From Nissolia schottii (Eukaryota > Streptophyta > Magnoliopsida > Fabales > Fabaceae): a stretch of 64,000 bases of DNA. How positions within the stretch are numbered: the first letter of the stretch is position 1; each line of letters opens with the position of its first letter. Positions 13,994-26,909 of the stretch are shown one piece after another. The translations under genes were made by a program, and so were the position numbers. A model generated the notes under the pieces. It saw only the letters and a program-made list of their open reading frames with translations, did not search any database and was not told where the DNA came from. The DNA is taken from NCBI GenBank assembly GCA_003254905.1, contig QANU01067165.1, forward strand, positions 315,706-379,705. The letters are read 5' to 3'.

Positions 13994-16781
13994 AACACAA
14001 AAGCCGCAGATTCTCTTCTGTGTTTTTTCCTTTGGAAATCAATCTGGTGAGGTTAAGGTGACTGTCTCTGTCTAACGAGGCAGCAACTTGTACCAGTTTT
14101 TCCGACTGGGTTGGGAAGCTGACCAGACCATCACTACTACCTCTTTTTCTAGTCAGACCCCATATAAGCGACTTTAATTTCTCTCTACACTCTAAACTAC
14201 TTTTACATCACTATGGTTATCATGTAAAACAATGGCAATCACGTAATTTACCCAACATGTGCTTTTTATACCATATAACTCCTAAACTTTGTAAGATGTG
14301 AATTTTAGTCTTTTTGTCTGATTATTTTAATCAAATATTAACAAAGAAGGGACTCAATTACATCACAAGGATTTATTATACTTCATGCCAATTTTTTGTT
14401 GACTTTAAGTGTTATATTTACTATGCGCTAACAAGCACTCAACATGATACACTAATTTTAAAATTTTAATTAAATGTGATATATGTAAGTATAAAATTAA
14501 ATATTTATAATAATATTTAAATATTTTTATTAATATTAAACTATTCATTTTTAATATTTTTTAAATTCCTTTTAAAATATACAGAATGTTTAAGATAGTT
14601 TCATGTGTTAATATTTATTAATTTTTAAGGGTTCATATTATTATAAAAAATATTTTAAATACAACTCAAAACATTGCTTGGACACAAATAATCATGCATT
14701 ATTTTTGCAGTTCCTCTATTTGAAAACCTCAAAAACAGTAACTTAATATTCACCCAACAAATAAACAAACATTATTCGCCATATAAACAAGCATTGTCAC
14801 CCGAACATTCTTGCGTGCTCGTGCACATGTGAGTTTAATACTACCACAAAACATAGAAACAAATATTTTCATCTAGCATTTCTATGTGCACATACACACA
14901 CATGTTTAATATTGTTCATTTTTTGTGCTCGATAATATTTGTTCTTCTATCTTGTAATATTTATTTTTTTGTTTTGTAATATTTATTTCTCTATTTTAAT
15001 GACTATTTTTGAAGTGTACAAATAACATTTTTTATTTTTTTACGTGTGTCAGACACGAGAACACGACCCTATTATAAAATGTCTATGTTTCCTAGACTAT
15101 TGAAACATTAAACTAAACACACACCATGATAAACTACTAACTATAAAATATAACATTGGAAAAATTATCTTTCTCCTAGGTTCATATGCCGATTAAAAAT
15201 AGTAGTGCTTCACTCCATCAGGGTAAACCTCTTTACCGGTCCGACGTGGGACTCATTGCATATTCCTGGACAGGGGACAGTTGTAAACATCTACTACCGG
15301 CCTTGCTTGGCTGCAGCTCTTCAAGGAGCGTAAAGCACATGATTGATTCATTTTTATAATGTAAATAAGTGTAATTAACCAAACAAGAATAATATAATCA
15401 CGAATAAAGTACTGTAATCCAACGAACGAGGAAGCATTTCGGTGGCACAATACGGAGGATCCGTAGATAATATTCCTTCAAAGTGGATCCGATCGGATGT
15501 ATACGTATTTCTTGTCTTTTGCGTCACCCTTGCTTACCTTGCAACTACATATTTGGATTTAGATGAGCGGGCGTCAGGGCGGTCGCGCATGTTTGTTTGT
15601 CCGTTTCTGTTTAATGCTGTTCATAATTCTCATTGGATTAGGTATGGAGATCATGGAAGATGGAACCCATTTGATTTGTGTGTGACGAAAAAAATATAAA
15701 ATATCATTTACTATATAGTTTCAGTCCCTTTGCATTTGTTTCTTTTTCTGAAAAAAAAAACAAAAAACAATTGCACATTTCAATAGTGGATACTACAGTT
15801 TCTTTTTCAAGTATAACAGATTTGTACGTAGAAGATTTGCTTAATTCTGGAGATCGTGGCAACAAAATGATTTGCCTATAACGCACGGTATATCAAAGTA
15901 AGTTAAATGAGTGAACAGTTTGCGACTTACCGTTAGTAATCAAAGTAGGTTGGGTCAGTGAAAAGACGCTACAAGGCAACTGGCAATTAATAAGAATATA
16001 TGCCAAGCGTGATTGAAAAGGAAGATTGTTTTGAGAGCTTTATGGTGATTCGAAATTAGAATGATTCCATTATATTTTTTTTAAAAAAAAAACCTTCACG
16101 GTGATTAGAATGATTTCTTCATCAAGGCTGCTCCGCATGTTTGCCACTTTTTTTTTGAGGTTAGGGGTAAAAGAGAATAACCAATAAATACTCGAATTAT
16201 ATGCACATAACCTAAGGAAACAATTGGAAAGCAACATACTACTTTGATGTGAAATGATACTTTCCACAGATAAATACTTCCCAAATATGAAAATGTGTGT
16301 CTCTCCAACGCTTGCTTTATTATCTATAAAAGCAATGGTGGAAATGTTTTGATAATGTATTGTACTTAGTGTTTTTTTTTTAAAAAAAAAAAAAAAGATA
16401 ATGCACTAGGACAAAGGAGTACCTGTATCGTGTAGCTGATAATGCTTTGTACTTGATTTTTTTTTTTTTTATTTCTTTCTTCCTTTTGGGCTATAAACCG
16501 GACTTAGTTATGGCTGTAATCCAAATTGAGCCACTCACATCTAACAATAGTCCCTTATAGTGGGAACCACAAAATGTCACCTTTGCGCTTGAAAAAAGAC
16601 AGCCAAGAGCCCAAGACAAGGAAAGGGGTCAGGATTTGTACTTGTGGTAGTCGTGGACTGCATTGTTACCTTGCCTTTCATTAAGGCCAAGAAGCTGGAT
16701 GCGATTGAAGCATCCCTCAAGCGTTGGTTGTGTGTGGTTCTCTTTTCCTTATCCCATTCGCGGATTCTTTGAACTCCTCAA
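13994..16781. other. Intergenic, no supported gene
   Basis: AT-rich between the divergent CBS and methyltransferase genes. An open frame at about 15442-15699 has a hydrophobic stretch but no recognised domain, no good ATG context and no splice partner, so it was not called. Long A and T runs occur at 16079-16092, 16373-16396 and 16459-16471. Confidence 0.4.
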
Positions 16782-16789
16782 TATATAAA
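16782..16789 (+). promoter_or_regulatory. Putative TATA box of the methyltransferase gene
   Basis: TATATAAA lies about 61 bp before the ATG at 16850, leaving a short leader of about 30-35 bases, a usual plant spacing. Read directly; function inferred. Confidence 0.55.
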
Positions 16790-16849
16790 TGACATGCATT
16801 ATCTTCTTCACAAACCTCTGAACTCCCCATTTTTCTGTTGCACACAATC

Positions 16850-18451
16850 ATGTCAGATGAAGTAAATGGCTTGCGTGATGATCCAGAATGGCAAGAGCTA
16901 AAGCTTCCAGAGTTGTTACACAGTGAAGCTGTTAGACAGGTGCATGCAACTATTGAGAAAGAATGGGATTTCCTTCAAAGGTCAGCATGCCAAACAGCAG
17001 CCGGAAGGGCTCTGTGGAAGCACGTTATCCATGACCCACTGGCTGACTTACTTGCAGGGGAGACTTACCTGAGAAACCTCCATGAAAAGATGAAGAAGGA
17101 CCTTGTCAACAATGCACGAGAAATTTCTGGGGTGATTCTTGCGGTTCGGACCCTTTGGTTTGATTCTAGACTAGAGGATGCTCTCAGTTCCCTCAGTGGC
17201 AGAGAGGCACAGGTTGTACTCCTTGGTGCAGGTTGGTAGAAATTTGACCATAGATGTTTTTCATTTTGTCATAATGGCTTTTATGGTCTTTTACTTTTCT
17301 TTTATATTGTAGTAATATAATATTGCTAATTAATCAGCTAGGTGAGTGAGGATCAGCTAAGTTACTCTTAATATGTAAATATGTAAGCCAAGTGGCAAAT
17401 GCAGCCACATCTTTCAGAAAACAAATTGACGACGTTTGAGTGAAATGCGCCCTAAAGATAATTTTACAAGATATTTAAAGCAACCATGATCTTGACCAAC
17501 CCTTGCTTATATCATAACTAGCCAGGACTATATGAACCACGCATGTCTATCCAGTAGTTAGTGATGATCAATAACATGACAACCTAGTGCTTTTCCCAGA
17601 TAATAATTACCTGGCAATGCAAATTCCATCATGTCCCTCCCAAAATAAATATAAAAGAAAAAAAGTTGAAAACAAAGAGTAAAGAATCTGCACTTCACAT
17701 ACCTTAAGGATGGTCATTGGAGCTAAGACTTCATTGTATTAGTAGTCTTCCCACCCAGAAATTATGACTGTGATGAACTTGCAACCTTTTTTATGTAGGA
17801 ATGGACACAAGGGCATATCGTTTGAATTGCTTACAGGACAGCGATGTATTTGAGGTTGATTTTCCAGAAGTCTTGCAGGTGAAAACCACCATTTTACAAG
17901 CGGCTAAGGAATCCACATGCGACTCCAAAAATATGATGTCCAAAGCAAGAACCTTAACAAGAGTGGCAGCTGACATCAGAGAAAATGAATGGCTGGAAAA
18001 GCTTCAAATTGCAGGTTTCTTGCCACACAAGAGCACAATATGGGTTCTAGAAGGTCTCCTCTACTACCTCACCCACTCCCAGGCCATGCAGTTGCTGAGA
18101 ATTTTAGCTAACAAATGCTCCTTAACCCACACAGTCCTGTTAGCAGACTTCATGAATAAGCCATCAACGACGCTGTCCAATTCTGCATTCCAATTTTACA
18201 GCGATTGGCCGGACCATCTCTTGCCATCCATTGGCTTCACTCATGTAAAGCTTTCACAGATTGGAGACCCAGATGCCCATTTTGGACTCTTGACTGATCC
18301 CTTGAATCTCTTCAACAAGCTCCGCAGCTTGCCTAGGTCAGTAGAAACCCATCCAGATGATGGAACTCCATGTTGTCGCTTGTACTTGGTGGAAGCTTCT
18401 GGTTCACCTGATCAAACCGCTGCTCGCACAGGGCCAATGACTCAGTCCTGA
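16850..18451 (+). CDS. SAM-dependent methyltransferase, leucine carboxyl methyltransferase superfamily
   Basis: Two exons: 16850-17231 and 17799-18451 (intron 567 bp, GT..AG), 1035 nt, 344 residues. The start is the first ATG of the frame (MSDEVNGLRDDPEW); the frame is open a few codons further upstream but without an ATG. The splice rebuilds the diagnostic SAM-binding motif LGAGMDTRAYRL (about residues 125-136), which neither exon has complete. A second acidic motif, DVFEVDFPEVLQVK, follows, and WVLEGLLYYLT lies further on. This is the pattern of the LCMT / TIGR00027 'putative SAM-dependent methyltransferase' family (ML2640-like), common in mycobacteria and present in plants. The methyl acceptor is unknown. 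No transit peptide is evident. It is not a true PP2A leucine carboxyl methyltransferase on motif grounds alone. Confidence 0.9.
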
Positions 18452-20314
18452 TACATAAATCGTATCCCCAGTTCACATCTACTTATAGTATTGTCTAGAC
18501 GCTGCACCATTGTTTGTAGTATAGCACATGGAGAGTACATATCACATTTTGATGGAAAATTCTCGTAGTTCTTGGCCCATGTGATTTCAGTCATACAATT
18601 GCTACAGCATGGAAGGGGCAAATAGCTAATAATGCATTTGTTAATAAGTTCAAATGGAACTAATATTGAACTCTTGAACCTTCTGCCAATTAATTACGCC
18701 ACCCTCAAACTGAGAATTTCTCCGTCAGACGGTCCATTTTGCTCTCTCCCCCATTCACAGTAGAATTACAGCATTTCTCTCGTATAAACATACAGAATAT
18801 TTGTTTTACTCCACTGCATGTGTACTATACACCACATTAATATATAGTAGTGTCTCATACATTATCAATGCATCTGATGTTAGAAAGGCATTTTTCCAAT
18901 TTGTGCATACAGTTAACCTTGGGTTAGGACAACATACCATCAGGAAACAACCAACCTCCTACCTTATCGAGTTTGAGACAGCTGTTGCTTTTCAACAAGG
19001 TAGACAGTAGACACAAATATTGTGAATTTTAAGGAATATTTATAATCTTCTAATGATAAAAAGCTAACCAGAAAAAAATTAACACAAAAAACAGCTTAAT
19101 GAGATGCAAACAGCATCAACGAAAATGACAATAGGTTAAAATCACCACATATCTCAGACCCAAAAAATGAAAATCATCACATGCCAACTAAAGGGTCATG
19201 ATCAAATTCAGAATATAAACTAAAACAGTAATAATCATATGCATTTGATTCCTTATTGTTGAAAACAGCAATACCACATACAGTTCCAAACAAGTGCCAA
19301 CATGCAGAATTTTGGAAAAATGGAAAATGCACAACCTTTTATTATTTGGCTGGTTTTAAGAAATCATCTCAGAACTTCGATGCATTACCCTTTATTAAGA
19401 AAGTAATAAAAGGCTTTTTTTGGTACATGAAAGTAATAAAAAGCTAACAGTTTTTATTTTGAGTAGTATATAGTTAGTAACAAATACTTAGTATACCCTT
19501 TAATATAAATGGTAAATATGGTATAACTGCAGGAGGCTACACTTTTTAAAAGTGGATAGGTTTATAATAGGGTGGTTTGAACTAAATGAGAGCATAGCAG
19601 ATTCAGAATGGCCTAAATGGAGCTGTCTATCAAAAGCATATGCGGCTGCTTTACGAAACGAATCAGAGGACTAAATGCATTTAAAACCATAGCAGGTAAC
19701 AGAGTGTGCTTTCAGACTTTAGACTGACAGAACTAGTAACTCAAACAAGGCCAAAAACATAGTTTGATATTCTCAGCAGTCAGCACAATGATCGATGATG
19801 ATAACAGAACATTGCTGCTTACACCAATAGACTCCCTTGGGTTTGGGGGGGAAGGTATTAGCAAACAAATAATGCCCACACTCCAGTTTGTAGTGAGCTG
19901 GCTAGCAGTTTGGGCAAGAACGACATTCATATCTATTTGTTAATGAAATTATCACTGACGATGCGTGATAGCTCAATTTGATATTGAAGTTTAAGATATA
20001 GATGTTGCAAACCGTTCACATTAAGGCAATATTGGCAGTATTTTTTTTTCAAAAAAAATAATGAAATGAAAGTAGACACAAGTTTTCAACAAAAGAAGAA
20101 ATTTATTAAGAAAGAAAAAATTACAAAGAGAAAGGAGGATAAGTAATCCTCCTAAACAAAAGAACAAAACAAAACAAGAAAAAAATAGAAAATCAAGGTA
20201 AAGTAGACATAATAAAATGCTGAATTCAAAAGATATAGACAGAAGTACATACTTCCATGATTTCATAATGGTCAACTCTCCACTTCAAAATGCAGTACAG
20301 GCTACGCTTTAAAG
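18452..20314. other. Intergenic, convergent gene ends
   Basis: Contains the 3' UTRs of the methyltransferase (+) and the lumen-protein gene (-). No further exon, RNA gene or clear transposon was seen. Confidence 0.4.
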
Positions 20315-23300
20315 TCAGATTTCAAGGCAATCTCTGATTCCCTGCTCAAATTTGTCAAGGGAAGATATTGTATCCAATACAGCATCAGCTATCTTTCTTC
20401 TGCAACAATAAAAGAGAAAAAGGTGACTTCAGTGGCTATTAGTGCAAGCCATTGAATTGATAATCTAGGTAATAGGCACTAGAATAATAAATATGAACAT
20501 CCAAAACTACAATAAGCATAAAAAATTAAAATGATAAAACTTTAGCTCCTAACAATTTAGAAAGGGAGAAATACAAAGGACAACAAGATAAGCAGTTAAA
20601 TCAAGAGGAAAAACATACATATAACCACATGTGTTTTAACTTAAGTTGGAACTAACTCAAAAGTGGCCTCTTTCAAAACATTCATAGACAAGCAGCTGGA
20701 GGAGAGGCAGGGGCATTCAAAGACATAGCAGAAAGAACATACAACCATCCATCAATATGAAATTCAAGACACTGAAAACTGTAGATGAAACAACCCTTTC
20801 AATCTAAAAAGCAGCTAAATCAGATTAATATTGTTAAAAATAGATCAACACATCTTGAGAAAGACACACTAATAAATTCAACCTGCTGAATATTCCAGCA
20901 ACTTGACTGCTGCTTTTAGAAATTTAGCATGTTTCAAACACGCTTTTCCGGTTCCCCAAATTTTTATACATTAAGACAATAAAGTTACAAGTCCATTAGC
21001 TGTTACAGAACATCAGGTCTCTCCTATTCATCGCAAAATTGACTTCAAATGGAGTTCAAATTAAGTTAGGGGTAACATGAAATATATTTCTAACCAAGTA
21101 ATGTGGAGATGGAACACATATGTCCACTATCAATCTGGGGGCAGGGAAGATGAACTTCAATTATGTTTATTAATGAAAAGATTAAGAATTTTTTGTTATC
21201 TTTTTTTTTTTTAATTGTCTTCCTCATAATCCTGTAACGTACTATTAAAGACAAACCTATCGGATGCAAGTTGAATGTTGGAATCGCTTGCCAGCCCACT
21301 GACAGAGGTGAAAGATCTGCATGATAAGAAGCAACAAGGGTAACAAGCATTTACCATCAGATGTTGACAGATTAGGTAATTGGCATGCGTTTTGAGTCAA
21401 AGGGGTGTTAAAAAGGAGTAGGGAGAAGGAAAAGAGAGTGCAGATAATGCTTTAAGTATTGTAACACAACATAAAGTGTCAGAAATGGAAAAAAGAAAAA
21501 ACTAAGCATTGTTTTAGTCAACAACCTAGAATCTACCAGGTAAAATTGAAACTCTGGAATTTACCACAAGTCCGCAACACAAGGAAAACCCTTAAATAAT
21601 ATTTTTAACTGAAAATAGGAATTTTTTTTCCATTGACACAGCAACCCCTTTTATGGGTATTATTAAAATAGATTGGCAAGTAAACAATATTCTAGAACAA
21701 TAATAATCTATCTTCTAATAGGAATATAATTCTACCACAAGTACCATAAAATCATCTAAAATAGATCAAATCTCTGAAACTAATTCCTGTCAAAACTACA
21801 ATTATCATCAAAACCAAATATTATATGACCACCCCTTGTCCAGAATCACATCGGTAAAAAGAATGCTGTTAGGAACAGAATAAGTAGTCATTAAGAGTTT
21901 CTGAAATAGAAATTAGAATTAAACAAAAGCTAAAATGTGGAGAATAAGATGCTATGGACATAAGTATTAGATGCTAAGGATAAACACTTATAAGAAAGAA
22001 ATCATTTTGCCCCTAAATTGCACTTCAAGCTGTTCATTTTATTACAAATAATGCCAACAGAGCAGTGTGGACACTTATGGTGTGTTTGTGAGTTGAGTTT
22101 AGGATGGGAAGGAAAGGTTTTGGGGGACACATGTGACTAAGCCCCCCCAAAACCATTCCTTCCCCTCCTAAGTCCAACTCACAAACACACCCTTAGACTT
22201 GCCTAGAAATAAAAAAAAATTGCGCAGAGGGACCAAAAGAAAATCTGTTTGGTACCCAAAATTTCTATAGATGGAAAATGAAAATCAAATCAATTATTTT
22301 CTTGTATGTACGAAGTAGACATACAGTATTACATATAGTGCAGAAGCTTCCTACGTGTTTTAGTAATTGACCAATTGGAACCATTAATTTTTTTTTATAA
22401 CTTAAAAAAAAAATGTAATGAAAAGGATTTAAAGAAACAACAGTAGTTGGTAGAGTAAGCTACAGCACATATATGTTGGAAAGTGGATACCTTATAAGAT
22501 CATCCAGCAAAGCTTCAGCTTTCAACTTTACAGGATCCTTATTTCCAAGCAAAGAGGCTGCATTCTTCACAATCAACCGAAACGTGCACACCTGTCCATG
22601 ACCAAGAAAGTAAAGGCTAATCCTGTCCTTGTCTGAAAGTCTCTTTGCACTTGAGGTATCGTGCTTTTTGGGAAAAATAGATGGATAGGAATAAAGCATC
22701 CGCCTTAACAAACCACAATGATGTTAAAATAAATGCGGCGTGTTAAACACGAAACCTATCGGTCCTCATTCGATGGCCAAAAGATCCATTCACTCCAGCT
22801 ATAAAACTTAAAGATAATAATAGTAATGGATGAATCATCAGTAATGTGGACTTTGAATCATTCGATACTCAAAAAGAGCCCTCGCTGTCTACTTTCCAAT
22901 CTGACTATGTTATTCAAACTAAGTTATAAAAACACCGTGAAACCAATTATGTTTTCAGTGAGTCTAATCGCTCCGTATTGCATTATCCTCCAGTTCTAAA
23001 AACACCGTGAACCCAATTATGTTTTCAGTGAGTCTAATCGCTCCGTATTGCATTATCCTCCGGCTTAACCAAGGCTTGAAAATCAAATTATAGGATTGAA
23101 TGTCCAATTCAGATTTTAAAATTTCATTCCAAACCCTAAATAGTGAAACGGCCAAGAGGAACAACGAACCTCTACTCCAGTGTTGGCTTGGAAAGTGACG
23201 AAAGAGTTCCTGTCCTGCGGGACGCAATCCCTGGCAGCAGATCTGAAGAGCTCCTGGAATTTCTGCAAAACCTCGTCAGAAAACGCAGCTTCCGTTTCCG

Positions 23301-23785
23301 CTGCCAAAAGGGAAAAAAAAAAAAAAACGAACTGCATCAAACCCTAATAAGAAGCAACGCGCGCGCGTGAGCACTTGCAGAGAGTGAGGTAGACATACTG
23401 AGGGAGAGATAGGCAGAGCGAAGGGTTTGGCGGGAGGCGTCGACGGGGGCTAATAGGTACTTGTATGCCTTCTTCTTCTGCTCTCTGAGCCAATCCTTAG
23501 GTCCTGCTGCGCAACCAATCGGAAAATTTTAGGGTTCTTCAACATAGCAAGTAATGCAAGAAAGTTGGGAGATGGGGAGAAGTTCGTACAGATGCCAATG
23601 TCGAAGGCGGAGGCGGCGGGTGCGGAGAGGAAGGAGGTGTGAGCGAGGAACGAGAGCAAGAAAACATCTCTGCGAGTGGGTAAGGCGCTCTGTTTCGAAT
23701 GGAGGGGTTTTGGAGGGAACGAAGGGCGCGCGGTAACGGTGGATAAGATGGTTGTGAAAGGATAAAGGGTAGCTGACACTGGCAT
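20315..23785 (-). CDS. Predicted chloroplast thylakoid-lumen protein
   Basis: Six exons (-): 23785-23590, 23506-23399, 23300-23170, 22591-22491, 21316-21257, 20399-20315. The sum is 681 nt, 226 residues, open frame with GT..AG introns. The N-terminus is Ser/Thr/Pro-rich like a plastid transit peptide, followed by a twin-arginine signal (TRRDVFLLSFLAHTSFLSAP) and an ASA-type cleavage site before FDIG. This is the bipartite pattern of Tat-dependent lumen proteins. The mature part is about 160 residues, predicted mostly helical (GPKDWLREQKKKAYKYLLAP; later VCTFRLIVKNAASLLGN and SSLDKFEQGIRDCLEI). I do not recognise a named family; a PsbQ-like helical bundle is possible but not shown. A role in photosynthetic complexes is inferred from location only. 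Introns 4 (22490-21317) and 5 (21256-20400) are long; intron 4 contains a MITE and intron 3 a 70-bp tandem duplication. Confidence 0.83.
22078..22192. mobile_element. Tourist-like MITE (foldback, TTA duplication)
   Basis: A 115-bp near-perfect inverted repeat within an intron of the lumen-protein gene. The left arm begins TGGTGTGTTTGTGAGTTGAG; the right end reads GGGTGTGTTTGTGAGTTGGA on the reverse strand. TTA flanks both sides (22075-22077, 22193-22195). The 3-bp TTA duplication and GGGTGTGTTTG-type ends match PIF/Harbinger (Tourist) MITEs. The arms are nearly continuous, so the transcript would fold as a strong hairpin. Confidence 0.8.
22922..23061. repeat. 70-bp tandem duplication in an intron
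   Basis: 22922-22991 and 22992-23061 are two direct copies of a 70-bp unit with about two mismatches. Both lie within the intron between exons 3 and 4 of the lumen-protein gene. Confidence 0.9.
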
Positions 23786-24203
23786 TGTGTGATTACTGCT
23801 TTGCTTTGATTTTTGCTCAGCAACTTTTTCCTTGAGTTTCTAATTCTATTTTTCGTACAGGCTGGCTTGTTTCTCGTAGTTCCTCATCAAATATATTTGC
23901 ATTTTCATGCATACATTTGTTTTTTTTTTTAAGAAAATAGAAATTGTGTAATGCTAAGTTTAGTTTAAATCTTTCAAATTTAAATTTTCATTTTTAATAT
24001 TTAAAGTTATAAGTTATAGGTAAAATTAATCTTCCAATTCATTATTATGTATTGTCACATTTTCATTGATTTATTACATTAAAATGGATGGTTATAATAA
24101 TTGAGATTGTAAACGAGTTGTAATTGCATTTTAAACTACAAATAAGATTGTCAGAGTAGTTGTAGTGGTAAATGAAATTATAATAACAACTAAGATTTAT
24201 AAC

Positions 24204-24755
24204 TAGGGATGTGAACGGGTCAAGTACATGCTGGCCATTACAAAAGTTTGTTAGGCCTTAATCACTAAGATAGTGTCACTTTTTATGATATTTTATGCAA
24301 TATATTTATTAATATAATTTTATTGTTTTAATTTTTGTTTTTAAAAACCCAAAATTAAAAAATTCTATCTCTCTTTTATTTCTCATTCTCATATTAAAAG
24401 ATGAAAATTGCAATTCAATCATACATGTTTGCTCATGTGTAGGGGTAAATAAACAAACCAAGCATGATTGTTTGTCTTATTTGTGTTAGATTAATGTGTT
24501 TAGATGTTTCATTATTGAAAGTTTGAATTTATATTGTTGATGATAGAACATTTTTCTTGATCTATGAAGTTGTAATTTGGATTGATATATGAATTTTTGT
24601 TTAAATATTAGATTGTTGTGTCAATTTAAATTTTTGTTGATCTATTAGATTCTTGATCTATGAATATTGAAATTTTNAGAAAAAAAAAGCCAGACCGAGG
24701 ACAAAAATTAATGAGACAGGTTCCGCCTATCTGACTTAGCCTGTTCACATCCCTA
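24204..24755. mobile_element. hAT-like non-autonomous element (possible)
   Basis: Ends are inverted repeats: TAGGGATGTGAACGGG at the left and TAGGGATGTGAACAGG (reverse strand) at the right, a form common to plant hAT elements. No 8-bp target duplication was found, and base 24677 is N, so the two ends may come from separately assembled contigs. No transposase frame. Confidence 0.6.
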
Positions 24756-25514
24756 TCTCCAAGTGTTATTACAACCGTATGTTTAGTCTTTAGTGTTTTC
24801 ACACACTTCTATTGTTATCATATTCTTATGTAATACGAAAAATTAATAAAAACATAAAAATATAATAATGCTAATGAAATGAAAGATTACTTGATATGTA
24901 ACTTATAATTTTAAGAATTAAAAGCCAAATTTTAAATTTTAAAGATAATGAGTAATGACTCAAATTTACAACAAAATGGCCATTTCTCCAAATAGAAATC
25001 AATCCTATCTTATACTTCAATTTTATTTAGTATAAATAATTAAATATTCTACGTTGGTGCTAGTATAAATGTTCTACTGAATTGGAACAAAGAGAAACCC
25101 CAAAAAACTTTAACTTCGGTCAAATTTTTTTTTGCAAAATTAATTACGACAAAATGTAAAAGTTCCACACGCCAGTCACTTTGTCCATTTTCTTATGGAC
25201 AATTGTTTACATTGAATTTGACAAATTATCATGACACGTTAAAGTTTCAGATTCTCTCTCTCACAATGAAACGATTTTATCCCTTCTCTTCTCAATGCCT
25301 CCCTCGTAGCGAAAACAACTGAAATAAAAATCTTAAAACATAACATTTGTAAAAGAACAAATTTGAAAAAACTAATTTGCAGGACTAACACTTTCGCATT
25401 TCACAATAATGATTTTGGGATGTAGTCTACAACAAATACGAGTTACATTCCAACAAGGTAATTCTAAATAAAATAAATGAAATAAAAACACTGTGCACTT
25501 TAATTTGTGACGAT

Positions 25515-25699
25515 CTTTGAGTCTTATAAATTTTTATATGCTTTTGAAGCATATTTAATATGTGTTTTAAGAACATTATCAATCACTTGTTGCTTAATTT
25601 TTATATATTTTTTTTAAATTCTATAAAATAAGATGAGTGATTGATAATACTTTTAGATAACACATTAAATATGTTTTAGGAATACACAAGACTTTGTCC
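25515..25699. repeat. Inverted-repeat hairpin, MITE-like
   Basis: The left arm contains AGCATATTTAATATGTGTTT and ATTATCAATCACT; the right arm on the reverse strand contains AACATATTTAATGTGTTA and ATTATCAATCACT in the same order. The arms are imperfect. No target duplication was identified. Confidence 0.6.
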
Positions 25700-26461
25700 T
25701 TTGACCCCATTTAGTGTCCAAAATAAACTTTAATTTGTTCCACATGAGTCACTTTAATCAATAAAATTTAATTAACTAACTTTTTAGTTTATAGAGCTAA
25801 AAAAACGTGGCTCATATTAATTCTTTACTACATGTACTTTCTTCATTTTGTTTTAACCGTCCAAAATTAAATACTACACATATTGTTAAATACATAAAAA
25901 TAATATGAATTAACAAAATTATTCATATATGAAAAATAAAAATACATTTCTAATACAATTATCACTCTCTTCTTATCCATTATACTATTAAATGTTGCAC
26001 TACAACTAGGAGTATGGATGGAAAAAAGAAGTAATTACATTTAAATATTGTAAATGGAAAGATATTTTAAAACCTTAAAAGAATAAAAAATAGACAATTA
26101 AAACAAAATAGAAGGAGTATTATTGTAACGATTAATTTTTGTCGATGTAACAAGTTAAATGAGATTGTGAGAAAACAAGTTGGAATTGTAAATAAAGTCA
26201 CACTACATCGAGAGTTAAAGATGTAGCTATTTACAACCTCAATTATTATTACAAAATGTGACAATAGAATGTTAAAAATTAACACAACTCATATTTTATA
26301 ATTTTACTAAATAATTTAAAAATAAATAAATTATAAACTAAAGTAACTCACACATGCAATTTGAAGCATTAAATTAAATGAGATGGGAACAAATAGCTTT
26401 CCCCCTTTATCCTCTAAAAGCCCTTTCAATATATTTTCATAAAACTAGGGTAAAAATCAAC

Positions 26462-26599
26462 GAGAGTTGGTCTAAGTGGTAAGCGACTTAGTATCGCTTA
26501 AGTAAGGTCCCAAGTTTGAGACCTTGTGTATCTAATTAAGCCTTGGATACCAGGCAGGAAACCTAAAATATTAGTCACGTCGACAAAGTAAAAAAAAAA
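26462..26599 (+). mobile_element. tRNA-derived SINE-like repeat
   Basis: The 5' part carries a box A-like TGGTCTAAGTGGTAAGCG (about 26468-26485) and a box B-like stretch ending AAGTTTGAGACC, spaced as in RNA polymerase III internal promoters. A non-tRNA tail follows and ends in an A-run (26590-26599). This architecture is typical of plant SINEs. Flanking target duplications were not found. Confidence 0.55.
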
Positions 26600-26909
26600 G
26601 GAAGTTTTTTAAATGATTTGTTTGATTTACATTTTAGTAAAATAACTTTTGAAATAATTAAATTGAAAGTATGAAAGTTTTAAAAAATTAATTTATGTTT
26701 AGAAATAATATAAAAAAGGAAAATTTAAAATAATTGTTTTATTTAAATAAGACAAAATGAAATTACTTTTAAGATAAAATTATTTAAAAAATGAAGTTTA
26801 AAACCTCATTTGTTCAGGTGGGGAAAAGACATATATATAGGTTTAGGGGCATTGGAATCCAAAAACATTGGTTAGAATAAAAAATTACCAATGTATGGGA
26901 CACTTTTCT

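Noticed and set aside
15442..15699. 85-residue frame with a hydrophobic segment
   Set aside because: It does not start at a convincing ATG, has no recognised domain and no splice partner, and lies in AT-rich intergenic DNA.
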